64,000 bases of DNA from Paenibacillus sp. FJAT-29882. GTDB taxonomy: Bacteria; Bacillota; Bacilli; Bacillales; DSM-1321. The stretch lies in assembly GCF_001510645.1 (NCBI RefSeq), contig NZ_LMVB01000001.1, forward strand, positions 2,738,981 through 2,802,980, written 5' to 3'. The notes below the pieces were generated by a model that saw nothing but the letters and a program-made list of their open reading frames with translations, had not been told where the DNA came from and ran no database searches. A program made the position numbers and the translations under genes. Positions within the stretch are counted from its first letter, which is position 1. Each line of letters opens with the position of its first letter. Positions 1 to 9,885 of the stretch are shown here, piece after piece.

Positions 1-120
1 ACACTCGCCTAATCACAATGGTGGCGGTGCAGAGCCGGATTCTGAAGTACTTTGGATATCTGCAAAATAGATGGTCTATAGATACGTCGCGAAGCCCCGT
101 CCCCATGCCCTTCATTCAAA
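1..120 (-). repeat. Dispersed structured element, copy 1 (truncated by window edge)
   Basis: Read on the minus strand this stretch matches the element at 31581-31780: both carry GGGGACGGG(T/G)CTTCGCGAC, a variable middle, then CCGGCTC(C/T)GCACCGCCACC. The 3' part seen in the other three copies lies outside the window. No coding sense on either strand. Confidence 0.6.
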
Positions 121-300
121 ATCGATATAGTATTTTAACGCCATGAATTAATATGAAGGAAGTTTACGTCTTAATAGCAAAACCAACCTAATAAGATGTC
201 GTAAGCAGTGCCAAGTATCTATACAATTTTCAACTATTCTAATTTTTCCCAATAAAATTGATTAAACTTACCAAATGAGGCCGCCCCTTGTACTTAGGGA

Positions 301-353
301 TAAAGAAATAGAGAACAAAGCATTTTTTCGCTTTATTCTCTATTTCTTTATCA
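301..353 (-). terminator. Rho-independent terminator of the ugp operon
   Basis: Arms 301-321 and 330-350 pair over 21 bp with one mismatch around an 8-nt loop. It lies 15 nt beyond the ugpB stop. The arms are AT-rich and flanked by T/A runs, so it may act in both directions. Confidence 0.7.
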
Positions 354-367
354 ACGATCATTAAAAA

Positions 368-1711
368 TTACTTTCCTCTTGCTGCATTAGATTGTTCAAT
401 CGCTGCATTCACCTGCTCAACCGCACTATTGAATGCTTCATCTACATCTCCACCGTTATAAACTGTTTCAAGTGCGGTTTCGATAATTTTACGTTCTGCC
501 GGAATCATATCCATTAATGCGCCTTGTGTCGCAAAAGACGGTTTTGTCGCTTGAAGCTGTTGTACAGAAACTTGTAATTGTGGCATTTCTTTGTATGCAT
601 CTTTAACAACTTGCTCATCATAAGCAGCTGGATTAATGGCAAAGTAGCCTGTTCCTACATGCCATTTAGCTTGTACTGCTGGTGTTTGTAAATATTTCAT
701 AAATTCCCAAGCTGCATTTTGTTCTGCTTCTTCTTTGCCGCTTGACATCCATAAACTTGCACCGCCAATTGCAACACCTTGACGTTCTTCAGCTTCAGGG
801 TGAGGTAAGAAAGCTACGCCCACTTCAAAAGGAGCATTGTCAATCACGTCTCTTGAAGAAGCTGATGATTGTAAGAACATCGCTACATCGCCTGCTAAGA
901 AACCAGAAAGCATATTATCAGAGTTTGTTCCATAGTTTGCAAAAGTTCCAGCATCCGTCATTCTTTTTGCCCATTCGAAGATTGATTTCCCTTTTTCATT
1001 ATCAAATTCGACTGCTGTAGGTGTATCTGTGCGACCATTGTCGTTATTTAACAGTAATCCACCTTGATTAGCTAATAACTCTTCAAATAACCAACCATAT
1101 GCTTGTAAAGCGAATCCTTTCATTTGGTCATTACTTTTAACAATTTTCTTACCTGCTTCTTCTACTTCTTCAAACGTTTCTGGAGCTTTTTCAGGATCTA
1201 ATCCAGCTTTTTTAAATGCATCTTTATTGTAGTACATGACAGGTGTTGAGGAGTTAAAAGGCATGGAATAGAATTTGTCATCTACTTTGTAATAGTTAAT
1301 AATATTTTCTTCGAGACCACTCATATCATAATTTTCAGCATCGATGAATTTTTGAATAGCTTCAATATTCCCACTATTAATCATAGACATTGAACCAATT
1401 TCTTGTACTTGAATCATGGTCGGAGCATCTTTCGTTCCACCAACACTATGAAACTTCGGAAGTGACTCTTCATACGTTCCTTGGAATTCTGCATTTACTT
1501 GAACCTTATCTTGGGAACTATTATATTCCTCTACAATACTATTTAATGTTTCTTGAGGCACGCCACTCATGGAATGCCAGAATGTAACAACTTGTTTGTC
1601 ATCTTTTTCAGATGTAGATCCTTTCTCAGTACTTGATGTTTGATTTGAACCACAACCAGCTAGAATCACTAATAGACTTGCCATAATTAAAGCGAAAAAC
1701 TTTTTTATCAT
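368..1711 (-). CDS. ugpB: Glycerol-3-phosphate ABC transporter, substrate-binding lipoprotein
   Basis: 447 aa lipoprotein. The N-terminal hydrophobic signal ends in a lipobox (LVILAGC, Cys20), so it should be lipid-anchored outside the membrane. The mature part is a type 1 solute-binding protein; FWHSMSG near residue 44 and PFNSSTPVMYYNKDAFKKAG near residue 150 match E. coli UgpB closely. This points to sn-glycerol-3-phosphate (or its diesters) as ligand; ligand identity is inferred from family. Last gene of ugpCAEB, 51 nt after ugpE, followed by a terminator. Start supported by a GGAGAC-type SD. No ugpQ diesterase lies next to it. Confidence 0.9.
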   Translation of the reverse strand: MIKKFFALIMASLLVILAGCGSNQTSSTEKGSTSEKDDKQVVTFWHSMSGVPQETLNSIVEEYNSSQDKVQVNAEFQGTYEESLPKFHSVGGTKDAPTMIQVQEIGSMSMINSGNIEAIQKFIDAENYDMSGLEENIINYYKVDDKFYSMPFNSSTPVMYYNKDAFKKAGLDPEKAPETFEEVEEAGKKIVKSNDQMKGFALQAYGWLFEELLANQGGLLLNNDNGRTDTPTAVEFDNEKGKSIFEWAKRMTDAGTFANYGTNSDNMLSGFLAGDVAMFLQSSASSRDVIDNAPFEVGVAFLPHPEAEERQGVAIGGASLWMSSGKEEAEQNAAWEFMKYLQTPAVQAKWHVGTGYFAINPAAYDEQVVKDAYKEMPQLQVSVQQLQATKPSFATQGALMDMIPAERKIIETALETVYNGGDVDEAFNSAVEQVNAAIEQSNAARGK

Positions 1712-1762
1712 TGTAATAGTCTCCTTTAGTTTTTTTCTATTTGATAATCATTGAACCCATCG

Positions 1763-2581
1763 TTATTTAAGTGCACCTTCAGCTAACCCTTTTTGGAGTC
1801 TCTTTTGCCCTACGAATAATAAAATCAGCGTAGGAATGGCCACAACCATGGCACCAGCCATTACAACTCCCCATTGATTGACTGTTTCTTGTGATTGCAA
1901 TTGCTTTAAGCCAATTTGAACGGTTCGTACATTATCATTTGTTGTGGATAAAAGCGGCCATAAGTACATATTCCAAGCCGTTAAGAAGCCATAAAGTGCT
2001 AATGTAACTAGACTTGTTTTTGCAACGGGTAATACGACTGTTAAATAAAATTTAAAATGGCCCATCCCAGCAATTTCACTTGCTTCTTTAAGTTCTTTAG
2101 GAATTTGTTTAAATGTTTGTCTTAATAAAAAAGTACCAAATGCGGTAGCCAAGAAAGGCAAGGCCAACCCTGGATATGTATCTAATAAATTCATCCCTTT
2201 AATCGTTTGAAAATTCGGGATAATTGACGCTTCAAATGGGATCATCATAGTTGCAATAAACAAAAAGAATAAAGCATCCCTCCCTTTAAATTTCAGAAAA
2301 ACAAATGCGTAAGCCGCTAAACTAGACAAGACTAACTGACCGATCATAATTAGCAGAGAAGTAATTAAACTGTTGAATAGAAATTTCAGCAATGGTAAAC
2401 GTTCGAATGCCTTCACGTAATTATCAAGTGTCCAAACAGAAGGGATTATTTTACCTAACATCGCATCCTGACTATTCATAAAGCTCATCAAGAAAGCAAA
2501 GATGATCGGGACAAATACTAGGAATGCCGATACTGTGAGTAATGTATATAAGACAATTTTGTTAGAAAGAGGCATCCTCAT
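1763..2581 (-). CDS. ugpE: Glycerol-3-phosphate ABC transporter permease UgpE
   Basis: 272 aa inner-membrane permease of the MalG/UgpE type with about six hydrophobic segments. The cytoplasmic EAA loop is visible near residues 165-185 (ELKEASEIAGMGHFKFYLTV), which docks on the UgpC ATPase. Together with UgpA it forms the transmembrane channel. It overlaps the end of ugpA by 4 nt (ATGA), so the two are translationally coupled. Normal length, no damage seen. Confidence 0.9.
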   Translation of the reverse strand: MRMPLSNKIVLYTLLTVSAFLVFVPIIFAFLMSFMNSQDAMLGKIIPSVWTLDNYVKAFERLPLLKFLFNSLITSLLIMIGQLVLSSLAAYAFVFLKFKGRDALFFLFIATMMIPFEASIIPNFQTIKGMNLLDTYPGLALPFLATAFGTFLLRQTFKQIPKELKEASEIAGMGHFKFYLTVVLPVAKTSLVTLALYGFLTAWNMYLWPLLSTTNDNVRTVQIGLKQLQSQETVNQWGVVMAGAMVVAIPTLILLFVGQKRLQKGLAEGALK

Positions 2582-3516
2582 TGATAATGGACCTTCCTTT
2601 CGCCAAGCTTGAACTGGATCACTGTCATGATGAGTATAATAATGAACAAGACGACAGCTTGTGCACTTGCTGTACCATACTGATAATTCACAAACGCTTC
2701 ACGATAAATCGAGTAAACGATAAGATTTGTTTCATTACTTGGTCCACCTTTTGTTAACATATCGATTTGGCCAAAGGTTTGAAAGGCATTAATGATTGAA
2801 ACAGTGACCACAAAGAATAAGGTAGGAGAAAGCATCGGGATTGTAATCCGTCGCAATTTGTACAAAAATCCCGCACCATCTATATTTGCACTTTCATATA
2901 GATGAGAGTCAATGGATTGCAAACCACCAAGAATAATTAAAAATGTGAAACCAATATTCATCCAAACTGTTGATAATGAAACAGAAGCAAGGGCCCATTC
3001 TGGATTCGTTAACCAACCGATTTTATCAAAACCGAATGTCACTAATATTTTGTTAAAAAATCCAATACTCGGGTGAAATAAAAATAGCCAAAAAACAGAA
3101 GCTGCCGCTACAGATACCCCCATTGTGGATGAAAATATCATTCGGAAAAAGCCGATCCCTTTTATCTTTTCATTTGCAATAACTGCCAAAAATAAGCTTA
3201 CAATAATCGTTCCCGGCACTGTAAATAAAACAAATAAAAATGTTGATGTTAAACTTTTCATAAATATTGGAGATGTGAAGATATCGATATAATTTTGCAT
3301 TCCAACAAAAACTGTTGTTATACCTGCTTGATTTGTTAAAAAGAAACTTAAATATACCGTGCGGATCATTGGATAAAATATAAAAATACTAAATAAAAGT
3401 AATGAGGGTAATAAGAATAAAAGGCCTTTCAAGAAAACTTTTTTACGCTGTTGTTTTTTTACCTCCTCGAAATGAACTTGATTATACTCAAACGGCATAG
3501 CAGATTCTGTATTCAT
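2578..3516 (-). CDS. ugpA: Glycerol-3-phosphate ABC transporter permease UgpA
   Basis: 312 aa MalF/UgpA-type permease with six predicted membrane spans after a charged N-terminus. The EAA motif is at about residues 208-228 (LYESANIDGAGFLYKLRRIT). It pairs with UgpE to form the pore. It overlaps ugpC by 4 nt and ugpE by 4 nt, consistent with one transcription unit ugpC-ugpA-ugpE-ugpB. The order with the ATPase gene first differs from the E. coli ugpBAECQ order. Confidence 0.9.
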   Translation of the reverse strand: MNTESAMPFEYNQVHFEEVKKQQRKKVFLKGLLFLLPSLLLFSIFIFYPMIRTVYLSFFLTNQAGITTVFVGMQNYIDIFTSPIFMKSLTSTFLFVLFTVPGTIIVSLFLAVIANEKIKGIGFFRMIFSSTMGVSVAAASVFWLFLFHPSIGFFNKILVTFGFDKIGWLTNPEWALASVSLSTVWMNIGFTFLIILGGLQSIDSHLYESANIDGAGFLYKLRRITIPMLSPTLFFVVTVSIINAFQTFGQIDMLTKGGPSNETNLIVYSIYREAFVNYQYGTASAQAVVLFIIILIMTVIQFKLGERKVHYQ

Positions 3517-4640
3517 TGTGCGATGACCTCTTGCTCTTGATTTTGTTCTTGATATGCGGGTTGTATTAATTGACCATTTTCTGCATCAAAGAAACAAAAA
3601 TTTCGAACTGAAATGTTAACAGGAACCTTATCACCCGGATTAATCGCCCATTGGCCCGGCCATTTGGCATTCCATAGATGGCCTCCTAATTCTTCAAAAA
3701 CAATAATCGTTTCATTTCCTAACTGCTCCACACCAACAACTTCTAAATAATTAGTTGCATCTTGTTCAGTTGCTGGATAAATATGTTCTGCTCTAATGCC
3801 AATCATTGTCTTTTTGTCTGCTGGTATATGTATTAAATCTGACGGACTTAAATTAAACGTAAGCTTGTCCTCCACTTTAATTTGACGATTCTCAACGAAT
3901 AACTCAGCTTTTCCCATATTCATCTTTGGGGAGCCAATAAAAGAGGCTACAAATGTATTGGCTGGTTCGTTATATAAAGTAATCGGTTTTCCAACCTGTT
4001 GTACTTTCCCATCATTCAAAACCATAATCCTGTCACCCATTGTCATTGCTTCGACTTGATCATGGGTGACATAGATCATTGTGAGACCCAACTTTCTTTG
4101 CAATCTACGAATCTCAACGCGCATATGCGCCCGCAATTTGGCATCTAAATTTGATAGTGGTTCATCCATTAAGCAAAGTGGTGCTTCACTTACAACTGAC
4201 CTAGCTAATGCCACTCTCTGCCTTTGGCCACCAGATAGTTCCTTAGGTTTTCTTTTCAATAATTCACTTAAACCGATCATTTCTGCCGTTTCCATGAGTC
4301 TTCTTTTTTGTTCTTTTTTATTAACCTTCTTAACATCTAAACCAAAAAGTATATTTTGCTCTACTGTTAAATGTGGGTAAAGTGCATAATTTTGAAAAAC
4401 CATAGATAAATTTCTATTTTTAGGTGGTAGATGATTTGCTACTTCATCATTTAGCTTCAGTACGCCTCCGGTTATTTCTTCTAACCCTGCAACCATTCTT
4501 AATAATGTGCTTTTTCCACATCCAGAGGGACCGACTAAAACAAAGAACTCCCCCTTGTTAATCGAAAGATTAATTTCATCTAATACATTTGTATGTTTAT
4601 CGTACGACTTTGATATATCCATCAATTCTACGTGCTTCAT
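3513..4640 (-). CDS. ugpC: Glycerol-3-phosphate ABC transporter ATP-binding protein UgpC
   Basis: 375 aa MalK/UgpC-class ATPase, first gene of the operon. Walker A GPSGCGKST (about residue 38), Q-loop QNYALYPHLTV, signature LSGGQRQRVALARS, Walker B LCLMDEPLSNLDAKLR and switch His in VTHDQ are all intact. The C-terminal 130 residues form the OB-fold (TOBE) regulatory domain typical of sugar/G3P importers. It powers import through UgpA-UgpE. The SD GGAGG lies just upstream of the ATG. The C-terminal tail ending in repeated Gln/Glu is family-variable. Confidence 0.9.
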   Translation of the reverse strand: MKHVELMDISKSYDKHTNVLDEINLSINKGEFFVLVGPSGCGKSTLLRMVAGLEEITGGVLKLNDEVANHLPPKNRNLSMVFQNYALYPHLTVEQNILFGLDVKKVNKKEQKRRLMETAEMIGLSELLKRKPKELSGGQRQRVALARSVVSEAPLCLMDEPLSNLDAKLRAHMRVEIRRLQRKLGLTMIYVTHDQVEAMTMGDRIMVLNDGKVQQVGKPITLYNEPANTFVASFIGSPKMNMGKAELFVENRQIKVEDKLTFNLSPSDLIHIPADKKTMIGIRAEHIYPATEQDATNYLEVVGVEQLGNETIIVFEELGGHLWNAKWPGQWAINPGDKVPVNISVRNFCFFDAENGQLIQPAYQEQNQEQEVIAQ

Positions 4641-5143
4641 TTTTCAACCTCCATCTTTCGTCAGACCCATTTAAACATATTTTCATACTAAAATAATGGG
4701 GTTTACCAATTCATTACATAAAAGTTAAACTTTTTAAATTGTAAGCGATTTATGTAAATTAATTTACAATCTCTTAACACAAAAGACGCTTAGACAATCT
4801 GTCTAAGCGTCTTTTACAAATGCAAGCAGCGTTGAAACCTTATCTCAATATGATACGGTTCAAAGGAACACATAGTGAAACTATTATCAGTGAAGGTTTT
4901 CCTCATCTCCCACCTATGTTTCCAATGCCTCCTACAAATTTATTTTGTACCACGAAGGTTAGTAGCCATTTCCGGCTCTGGTCTAACGATTGTACTCTAA
5001 TTTCTTGATGAATCAACGGCTAGATTGCATCCATAAGAGACATAAGGATTAATAAATGTCATAAAGCCGCTACAAGATTTGAGCAATACCCTTTTGGTTA
5101 CCTAAGCGCAATGCTTGAAGGAAGACTCGAGGCTAACATATTA
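4641..5143. other. Intergenic region between divergent ugpC and bmrA, no gene
   Basis: AT-rich ugpC leader at 4641-4780, then a strong hairpin (4781-4815), then about 330 nt with no convincing coding sequence. A 62-codon reading frame at 4820-5008 has no SD and no recognisable protein pattern, so it was not called. Confidence 0.6.
4781..4815. terminator. Bidirectional terminator-like hairpin
   Basis: Perfect 15-bp arms 4781-4795 and 4801-4815 around a 5-nt loop, bounded by A and T runs on both sides. It sits between the divergent ugp and bmrA units and would insulate them from each other. Confidence 0.7.
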
Positions 5144-5172
5144 TTGACATGAGACCTCATGCTGATCATAAT
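5144..5172 (+). promoter_or_regulatory. Sigma-A promoter of bmrA with palindrome in the spacer
   Basis: TTGACA (5144-5149), 17 nt, CATAAT (5167-5172). The spacer carries CATGAG-AC-CTCATG at 5148-5161, a 6+6 bp inverted repeat where a repressor or MerR-type regulator could sit. No matching regulator gene is adjacent. Confidence 0.6.
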
Positions 5173-5245
5173 GGAAGAACTGCAGTTGAAAACCCTCCAC
5201 TCTCCACCGACAATAGATAGATCGCAATGATAGGAGTTCTAGACA

Positions 5246-6979
5246 ATGAAAAATCAAAAAAGTGGCTTAAAGCCATTTATTTCCCTAATTTTATCAACGA
5301 ATATCCCGAAAGTCGCACTTATTATTGGTTTAACAGCAAGCCTTCTAACAACTATTGCAGGCCTTGTCGTGCCATTATTGACAAAGAATTTAGTAGATGG
5401 GTTTTCCGTCGCATCATTAAGTGTTCCACTCATAATCGGCATTGGGGCAGCTTTTATTATCCAAGCGATCATAAGCGGAATCTCCATTTATTTATTAAGC
5501 CTAGTCGGCCATAAAATTGTCGCAAAGCTTCGTGATCGCATGTGGCTAAAACTGATTCGATTGCCAGTAACTTATTTTGATAAACAATCAAGTGGGGAAA
5601 CGGTGAGTCGAGTCGTTAATGATACAAGTGTTGTGCGAGATTTAATTTCGAATCACTTCCCTCAATTTATTACAGGTATTATTTCGATTATTGGTGCCAT
5701 TGTCATCTTACTTGTCATGGATTGGAAAATGACACTTCTGATGTTAATTTCTGTACCAATAACATTAGTCATCATGATTCCACTCGGTCGAAAAATGGCA
5801 AAAATCTCACGTGGTTTACAAGATGAAACAGCCACTTTCACAGGACAAATTCAACAAACACTTAGTGAAATTCGTTTAATGAAATCCTCAACCGCTGAAC
5901 AAAATGAAGAAACAAATGGGTTAACAGGCATTGAGAAATTACTTGGTTACGGATTAAAGGAAGCACGTATTTTTGCTTTAATCGGTCCAATTATGTACCT
6001 CGTCATTATGGTTGTCATTGTAATGATTATTGGGTATGGCGGTATGCGGGTAGCAAATGGATCGATGTCAACTGGTTCACTTATCGCCTTTTTACTTTAT
6101 TTATTCCAAATTATTATGCCGATCACATCCTTTGCGATGTTCTTTACACAATTACAAAAAGCAAAAGGTGCGACAGAGCGAATTATCGAGATTTTGGAAT
6201 TACCATTAGAATCTGGCCAAGATGGCATAGAAATGGATATTACAAACGAGCCAATTCAAGTGTCAAACGTGTCATTTGCTTATAGTGAGGATGAACCTGT
6301 TCTAGAAAATATTTCACTTGAAGCTCAACCTGGCGAAATGATCGCTTTTGCTGGACCAAGCGGAAGCGGTAAAACAACGATGTTTGGCTTACTTGAACGA
6401 TTTTACGAACCGACTACAGGAGAAATACGAATCGGCAACACACCAATAAATCAATTATCACTTAATTCATGGCGCAGTCAAATTGGTTATGTATCACAAG
6501 AAAGTGCTATGATGGCTGGGACAATTCGCGAAAATTTATGTTATGGTTTGAACGATTCAACACAAATATCTGATGAACGTCTATGGGAAGTCGCTAAAAT
6601 GGCATACGCCGACCAGTTTATTGAAGATTTCCCGAAAGGATTGGACACGGAAGTTGGTGAGCGTGGTGTGAAACTATCTGGTGGGCAAAGACAACGGATC
6701 GCTATCGCCCGTGCTTTTTTACGAGACCCTAAAATTCTCATGATGGATGAAGCAACAGCAAGCTTAGATAGCCAATCAGAAAGTGTTGTCCAACAAGCAT
6801 TAACACGATTAATGGAAGGACGTACTACATTCGTCATCGCTCATCGATTATCAACAATCGTCGATGCTGATAAAATCATATTCATTGAAAAAGGACAAGT
6901 AACAGGCATTGGTACCCATCAGGATTTAACTCTATCACATGACTTATATCGTGAATTCGCCGAGCAACAGTTGGCATAG
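5246..6979 (+). CDS. bmrA: Homodimeric multidrug ABC exporter (BmrA/LmrA type)
   Basis: 577 aa half-transporter: N-terminal six-helix exporter domain (about residues 1-315) fused to an ATPase domain (335-577). Walker A GPSGSGKTT, Q-loop, signature LSGGQRQRIAIARA, Walker B ILMMDEATASLD and H-loop AHRLST are intact. Length and layout match Bacillus BmrA (YvcC), which exports drugs such as cervimycin; this assignment is by family, the substrate is not visible. SD TAGGAG lies 9 nt before the ATG. It is a single gene with its own promoter and a terminator. Confidence 0.8.
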   Translation: MKNQKSGLKPFISLILSTNIPKVALIIGLTASLLTTIAGLVVPLLTKNLVDGFSVASLSVPLIIGIGAAFIIQAIISGISIYLLSLVGHKIVAKLRDRMWLKLIRLPVTYFDKQSSGETVSRVVNDTSVVRDLISNHFPQFITGIISIIGAIVILLVMDWKMTLLMLISVPITLVIMIPLGRKMAKISRGLQDETATFTGQIQQTLSEIRLMKSSTAEQNEETNGLTGIEKLLGYGLKEARIFALIGPIMYLVIMVVIVMIIGYGGMRVANGSMSTGSLIAFLLYLFQIIMPITSFAMFFTQLQKAKGATERIIEILELPLESGQDGIEMDITNEPIQVSNVSFAYSEDEPVLENISLEAQPGEMIAFAGPSGSGKTTMFGLLERFYEPTTGEIRIGNTPINQLSLNSWRSQIGYVSQESAMMAGTIRENLCYGLNDSTQISDERLWEVAKMAYADQFIEDFPKGLDTEVGERGVKLSGGQRQRIAIARAFLRDPKILMMDEATASLDSQSESVVQQALTRLMEGRTTFVIAHRLSTIVDADKIIFIEKGQVTGIGTHQDLTLSHDLYREFAEQQLA

Positions 6980-7023
6980 ATAGGAAAATAATAAAGTTTC
7001 TGTTAAAATAAAATGATTAAAAC

Positions 7024-7060
7024 AAGGGCATTACTCTAACAGTAGTAATGTCCTTTTGTT
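7024..7060 (+). terminator. Rho-independent terminator of bmrA
   Basis: AAGGGCATTACT pairs with AGTAATGTCCTT around a short loop, followed by a T-rich tract, about 45 nt after the bmrA stop. Confidence 0.75.
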
Positions 7061-7234
7061 TTACCATTTCTTTTGATTACATAATAAAACCTAAAATCTT
7101 CGCACCTCAAAAAAAAAGATAGTATGCTTGATTTCTTTATGTTGAAGCATAAAGAAATGTAAAGTCTCTCATTGAATCTTTAGCTGGTACGATGACCCAT
7201 TTGGAGAATAATAGTTTGAAAGGAGTCGTTAGTC

Positions 7235-7726
7235 GTGATTAGACCCATTGAAGTTCGTGATGCAGAAGGTTTTATCGAATTAAGTAAAAGAATTGATGAC
7301 TCTCATTTTATGTTATTTGAACCTGGTGAAAGAAAAACGACTCGTGAACAACAGATAAAATCCATTGAAAGAATTTTATCTGAAAAGAAATCAATCATCT
7401 TTGTTGTCGAACGGGAAAATAAACTCGTAGGTTTTATCGCAGCATTTGGCGGAAATGTAAAAAGAAATCAACATTCTGCTTATCTCGTATTAGGTGTCCT
7501 TGAAGAATTTCAAGGGCAAGGTATCGCCTCTAAATTATTCAATCGAGTATTCGAGTGGGCAAGAGAAAATGAACTATCAAGATTAGGATTAACTGTTATA
7601 AAAGACAATAGTAAAGCATTTAATTTATATCGAAAAATGGGCTTTATCTTGGAAGGTGAGAAGGTTCATTCGCTGATTATTAACGGAGAACCCGTTAATG
7701 AATATTATTTATATAAGTTGTTGTGA
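7235..7726 (+). CDS. GNAT family N-acetyltransferase
   Basis: 163 aa single-domain acetyltransferase. The acetyl-CoA binding motif A is visible as LVLGVLEEFQGQGIASKLFN (about residues 88-107; Q/R-x-x-G-x-G/A type), and the C-terminal NSKAFNLYRKMGF is the usual motif B. It most resembles GNATs that acetylate amino groups of small molecules or protein N-termini, but the substrate cannot be read. GTG start with SD GAAAGGAG 10 nt upstream. Transcribed alone and followed by a terminator hairpin. Confidence 0.8.
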   Translation: MIRPIEVRDAEGFIELSKRIDDSHFMLFEPGERKTTREQQIKSIERILSEKKSIIFVVERENKLVGFIAAFGGNVKRNQHSAYLVLGVLEEFQGQGIASKLFNRVFEWARENELSRLGLTVIKDNSKAFNLYRKMGFILEGEKVHSLIINGEPVNEYYLYKLL

Positions 7727-7789
7727 TTAACACAGCCTTTGCTATAAAACGCAAGCAAGATAAAGGATCAGCGGAATGAACAGCTATTG

Positions 7790-7832
7790 ACGAATCGACT
7801 CTCTCATACCGAAAGCTCGATTCGTTTTTTTG
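7790..7832 (+). terminator. Rho-independent terminator of the GNAT gene
   Basis: ACGAATCGA (7790-7798) pairs with TCGATTCGT (7817-7825) and is followed by a run of T. Convergent with the gene ending at 7837. Confidence 0.7.
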
Positions 7833-7836
7833 TTTC

Positions 7837-8085
7837 TCATTCCTTAACTAAGATAACCTCATCGTGATTACAGTTCAGACACTTCATTAAATGTGGACAC
7901 TGACCTTTTTTTAATGAATCTGGAAAGCCGTCGTTTTGCTTTAAGGTATCAATATCCATATATGCACTATACTCATCATCATAGTCCATGGCTTTTCCCA
8001 TATCCTTCATTTCGGATTCACATTCTGTGCATGCAACATGAATTTTTCGAAGTCCATTACAAAGCGGACATAATGTCATATTCAT
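7837..8085 (-). CDS. Small zinc-ribbon-like hypothetical protein
   Basis: 82 aa, cytoplasmic. Four pairs of zinc-ligand residues are visible: CPLC near residue 6, CTEC near 19, CPH near 63 and CLNC near 69, separated by an acidic middle (DYDDEYSAYMD). This suggests one or two zinc ribbons and perhaps a nucleic-acid or protein adaptor. SD GGAGG precedes the ATG. I do not recognise a named family, and no function is assigned. It is transcribed toward the GNAT gene and shares its terminator region. Confidence 0.65.
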   Translation of the reverse strand: MNMTLCPLCNGLRKIHVACTECESEMKDMGKAMDYDDEYSAYMDIDTLKQNDGFPDSLKKGQCPHLMKCLNCNHDEVILVKE

Positions 8086-8268
8086 TTCCTCCTATTTTCA
8101 TCACGGGATCAAAACCAAGGGGTCAAACCACGAAACTCCTATATGCAGAAAAACAAGTGATAGTACACTTGATACGGCGTAAAGGGTAAGTGGCCAGCCC
8201 CCTCTTAACACAACTTGAACTTGGGTATTTTCTTTTTTTATTACCTTATCTACTGCACATCTACTTAC

Positions 8269-9651
8269 TTAGTTATTCACCATATTCTGCGGATTTACCC
8301 ACTCTTCGAATTGTTCTTCGTTTAGGTAGCCTAGTTTAAGGGCGGTTTCTTTTAATGTTGAGTTGTTTTTAAATGCCGTTTTTGCAATTTCCGCTGCTTT
8401 TTCGTAGCCGATATGCGGATTAAGTGCTGTTACAAGCATTAATGAACGTTCAACATTTTCTTTAATTTTGTCTAAGTTTGCTGTAATTCCTACTGCACAG
8501 TTGTCATTGAACGAGTGAATTCCGTCAGACAATAGTTTGACAGATTGCAGGAAGTTATAAATAATAACAGGTTTGAATACGTTCAATTCAAAGTTTCCTT
8601 GGCTCGCCGCAATTGAGATTGCTGTATCATTACCGATTACTTGAACCGCAATCATCGTTAATGCTTCACTTTGGGTTGGGTTCACTTTACCAGGCATGAT
8701 TGAGCTTCCTGGCTCATTTTCAGGAATAGCAATTTCGGCGATCCCACTTCTTGGGCCACTTGCTAACCATCTTACATCATTGGCAATTTTCATTAAATCT
8801 GCTGCTAGGGCTTTGATTGCACCATGCGCATAAGCAATTTCGTCGTGACTTGTTAAGGCATGAAATTTATTATCCGATGTAACAAAATCAAATCCAGTAT
8901 CCTCGGCCATTTGTTTTGCAGATAAAGCAGCAAATTCTGGCTTAGAATTAATTCCCGTTCCAACTGCTGTTCCACCAAGAGCAAGGTTTAGGATATGCTT
9001 GCTACTTTCCTCAACCATATTTAGTGATTTATCAAGCATCGCTCTCCAGCCGCTGATTTCTTGACCAAGTGTGATTGGCGTAGCATCTTGTAAATGCGTA
9101 CGGCCAATCTTCACGATGTCTGCAAATTCCTTTTCTTTCGCTGCAAATGTATCACGAAGTACTTTGATTGCGGGAACCAATTTGCTTGCCACTTCAACAT
9201 ATGCCGCTATATGCATCGCAGTTGGGAATGTATCATTCGAGCTTTGCCCTTTGTTCACATCATCATTTGGATGAAGTAATTCGTCACTGCCAACTTCCTT
9301 CAACCACTCATTTCCTTTGTTTGCGATGACTTCGTTTACGTTCATATTACTTTGTGTACCGCTACCCGTTTGCCAGACAACTAGCGGGAAATGCTTGTCC
9401 AATGTGCCTTCTAGAATTTCACCACAGATTTTTACAATGGCATTTTTCTTCGTTTCAGATAAATCACCAAGATCAAAATTCACTTTAGCAGCCGCTTGTT
9501 TTACATAAGCAAATGCATGAATCAATTCAATCGGCATTTTTTCATTCCCTATTTTGAAGTTGTTACGACTTCTTTCCGTTTGCGCACCCCAATATTTGTC
9601 ATATGGAACCTTTACTTCCCCCATTGTATCTTTCTCGATTCTATATTCCAT
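8269..9651 (-). CDS. fumC: Fumarate hydratase class II
   Basis: 460 aa class II fumarase, catalysing reversible hydration of fumarate to L-malate in the TCA cycle; cytoplasmic homotetramer. The superfamily signature [11 protein letters not shown] is intact, as are [14 protein letters not shown] and [10 protein letters not shown]. An upstream in-frame start at 9756 would add 35 residues, but the ATG at 9651 has a strong SD (AGGAGGAG, about 5 nt away) and gives the normal family length, so it is preferred. Monocistronic. Called citG in B. subtilis. Confidence 0.95.
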   Translation of the reverse strand: MEYRIEKDTMGEVKVPYDKYWGAQTERSRNNFKIGNEKMPIELIHAFAYVKQAAAKVNFDLGDLSETKKNAIVKICGEILEGTLDKHFPLVVWQTGSGTQSNMNVNEVIANKGNEWLKEVGSDELLHPNDDVNKGQSSNDTFPTAMHIAAYVEVASKLVPAIKVLRDTFAAKEKEFADIVKIGRTHLQDATPITLGQEISGWRAMLDKSLNMVEESSKHILNLALGGTAVGTGINSKPEFAALSAKQMAEDTGFDFVTSDNKFHALTSHDEIAYAHGAIKALAADLMKIANDVRWLASGPRSGIAEIAIPENEPGSSIMPGKVNPTQSEALTMIAVQVIGNDTAISIAASQGNFELNVFKPVIIYNFLQSVKLLSDGIHSFNDNCAVGITANLDKIKENVERSLMLVTALNPHIGYEKAAEIAKTAFKNNSTLKETALKLGYLNEEQFEEWVNPQNMVNN

Positions 9652-9885
9652 TTCTTCTCCTCCTCTTTTGTATAACGCTAATGCAGTCCCACTTAATAGG
9701 AATCCCCTTTGCACTTCTCTTGTTAGCGCTTTAGTTTTTGAAAATTCTACATACAATATTATTGTACAAATGTTTTGCGCTTAAAACAATTAAAAAAGGC
9801 TATGTTAAAGTCATTGGTTGATTTCAAATAAATCATAATCTTTTGTGGTATCTAGACTGTATAAATTACAAAAGGGGCAATTCAA

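Noticed and set aside
4641..4780. Possible Pho box upstream of ugpC (TTTACA/TTACAA repeats)
   Set aside because: The TT(A/T)ACA-like hexamers are not spaced at 11 bp and the region is AT-rich, so chance matches are expected.
4820..5008. 62-codon plus-strand reading frame
   Set aside because: No SD and no protein-like residue pattern.
9652..9756. 35-residue N-terminal extension of fumarase
   Set aside because: The internal ATG has a strong SD and gives the normal family length; the extension has no family counterpart.
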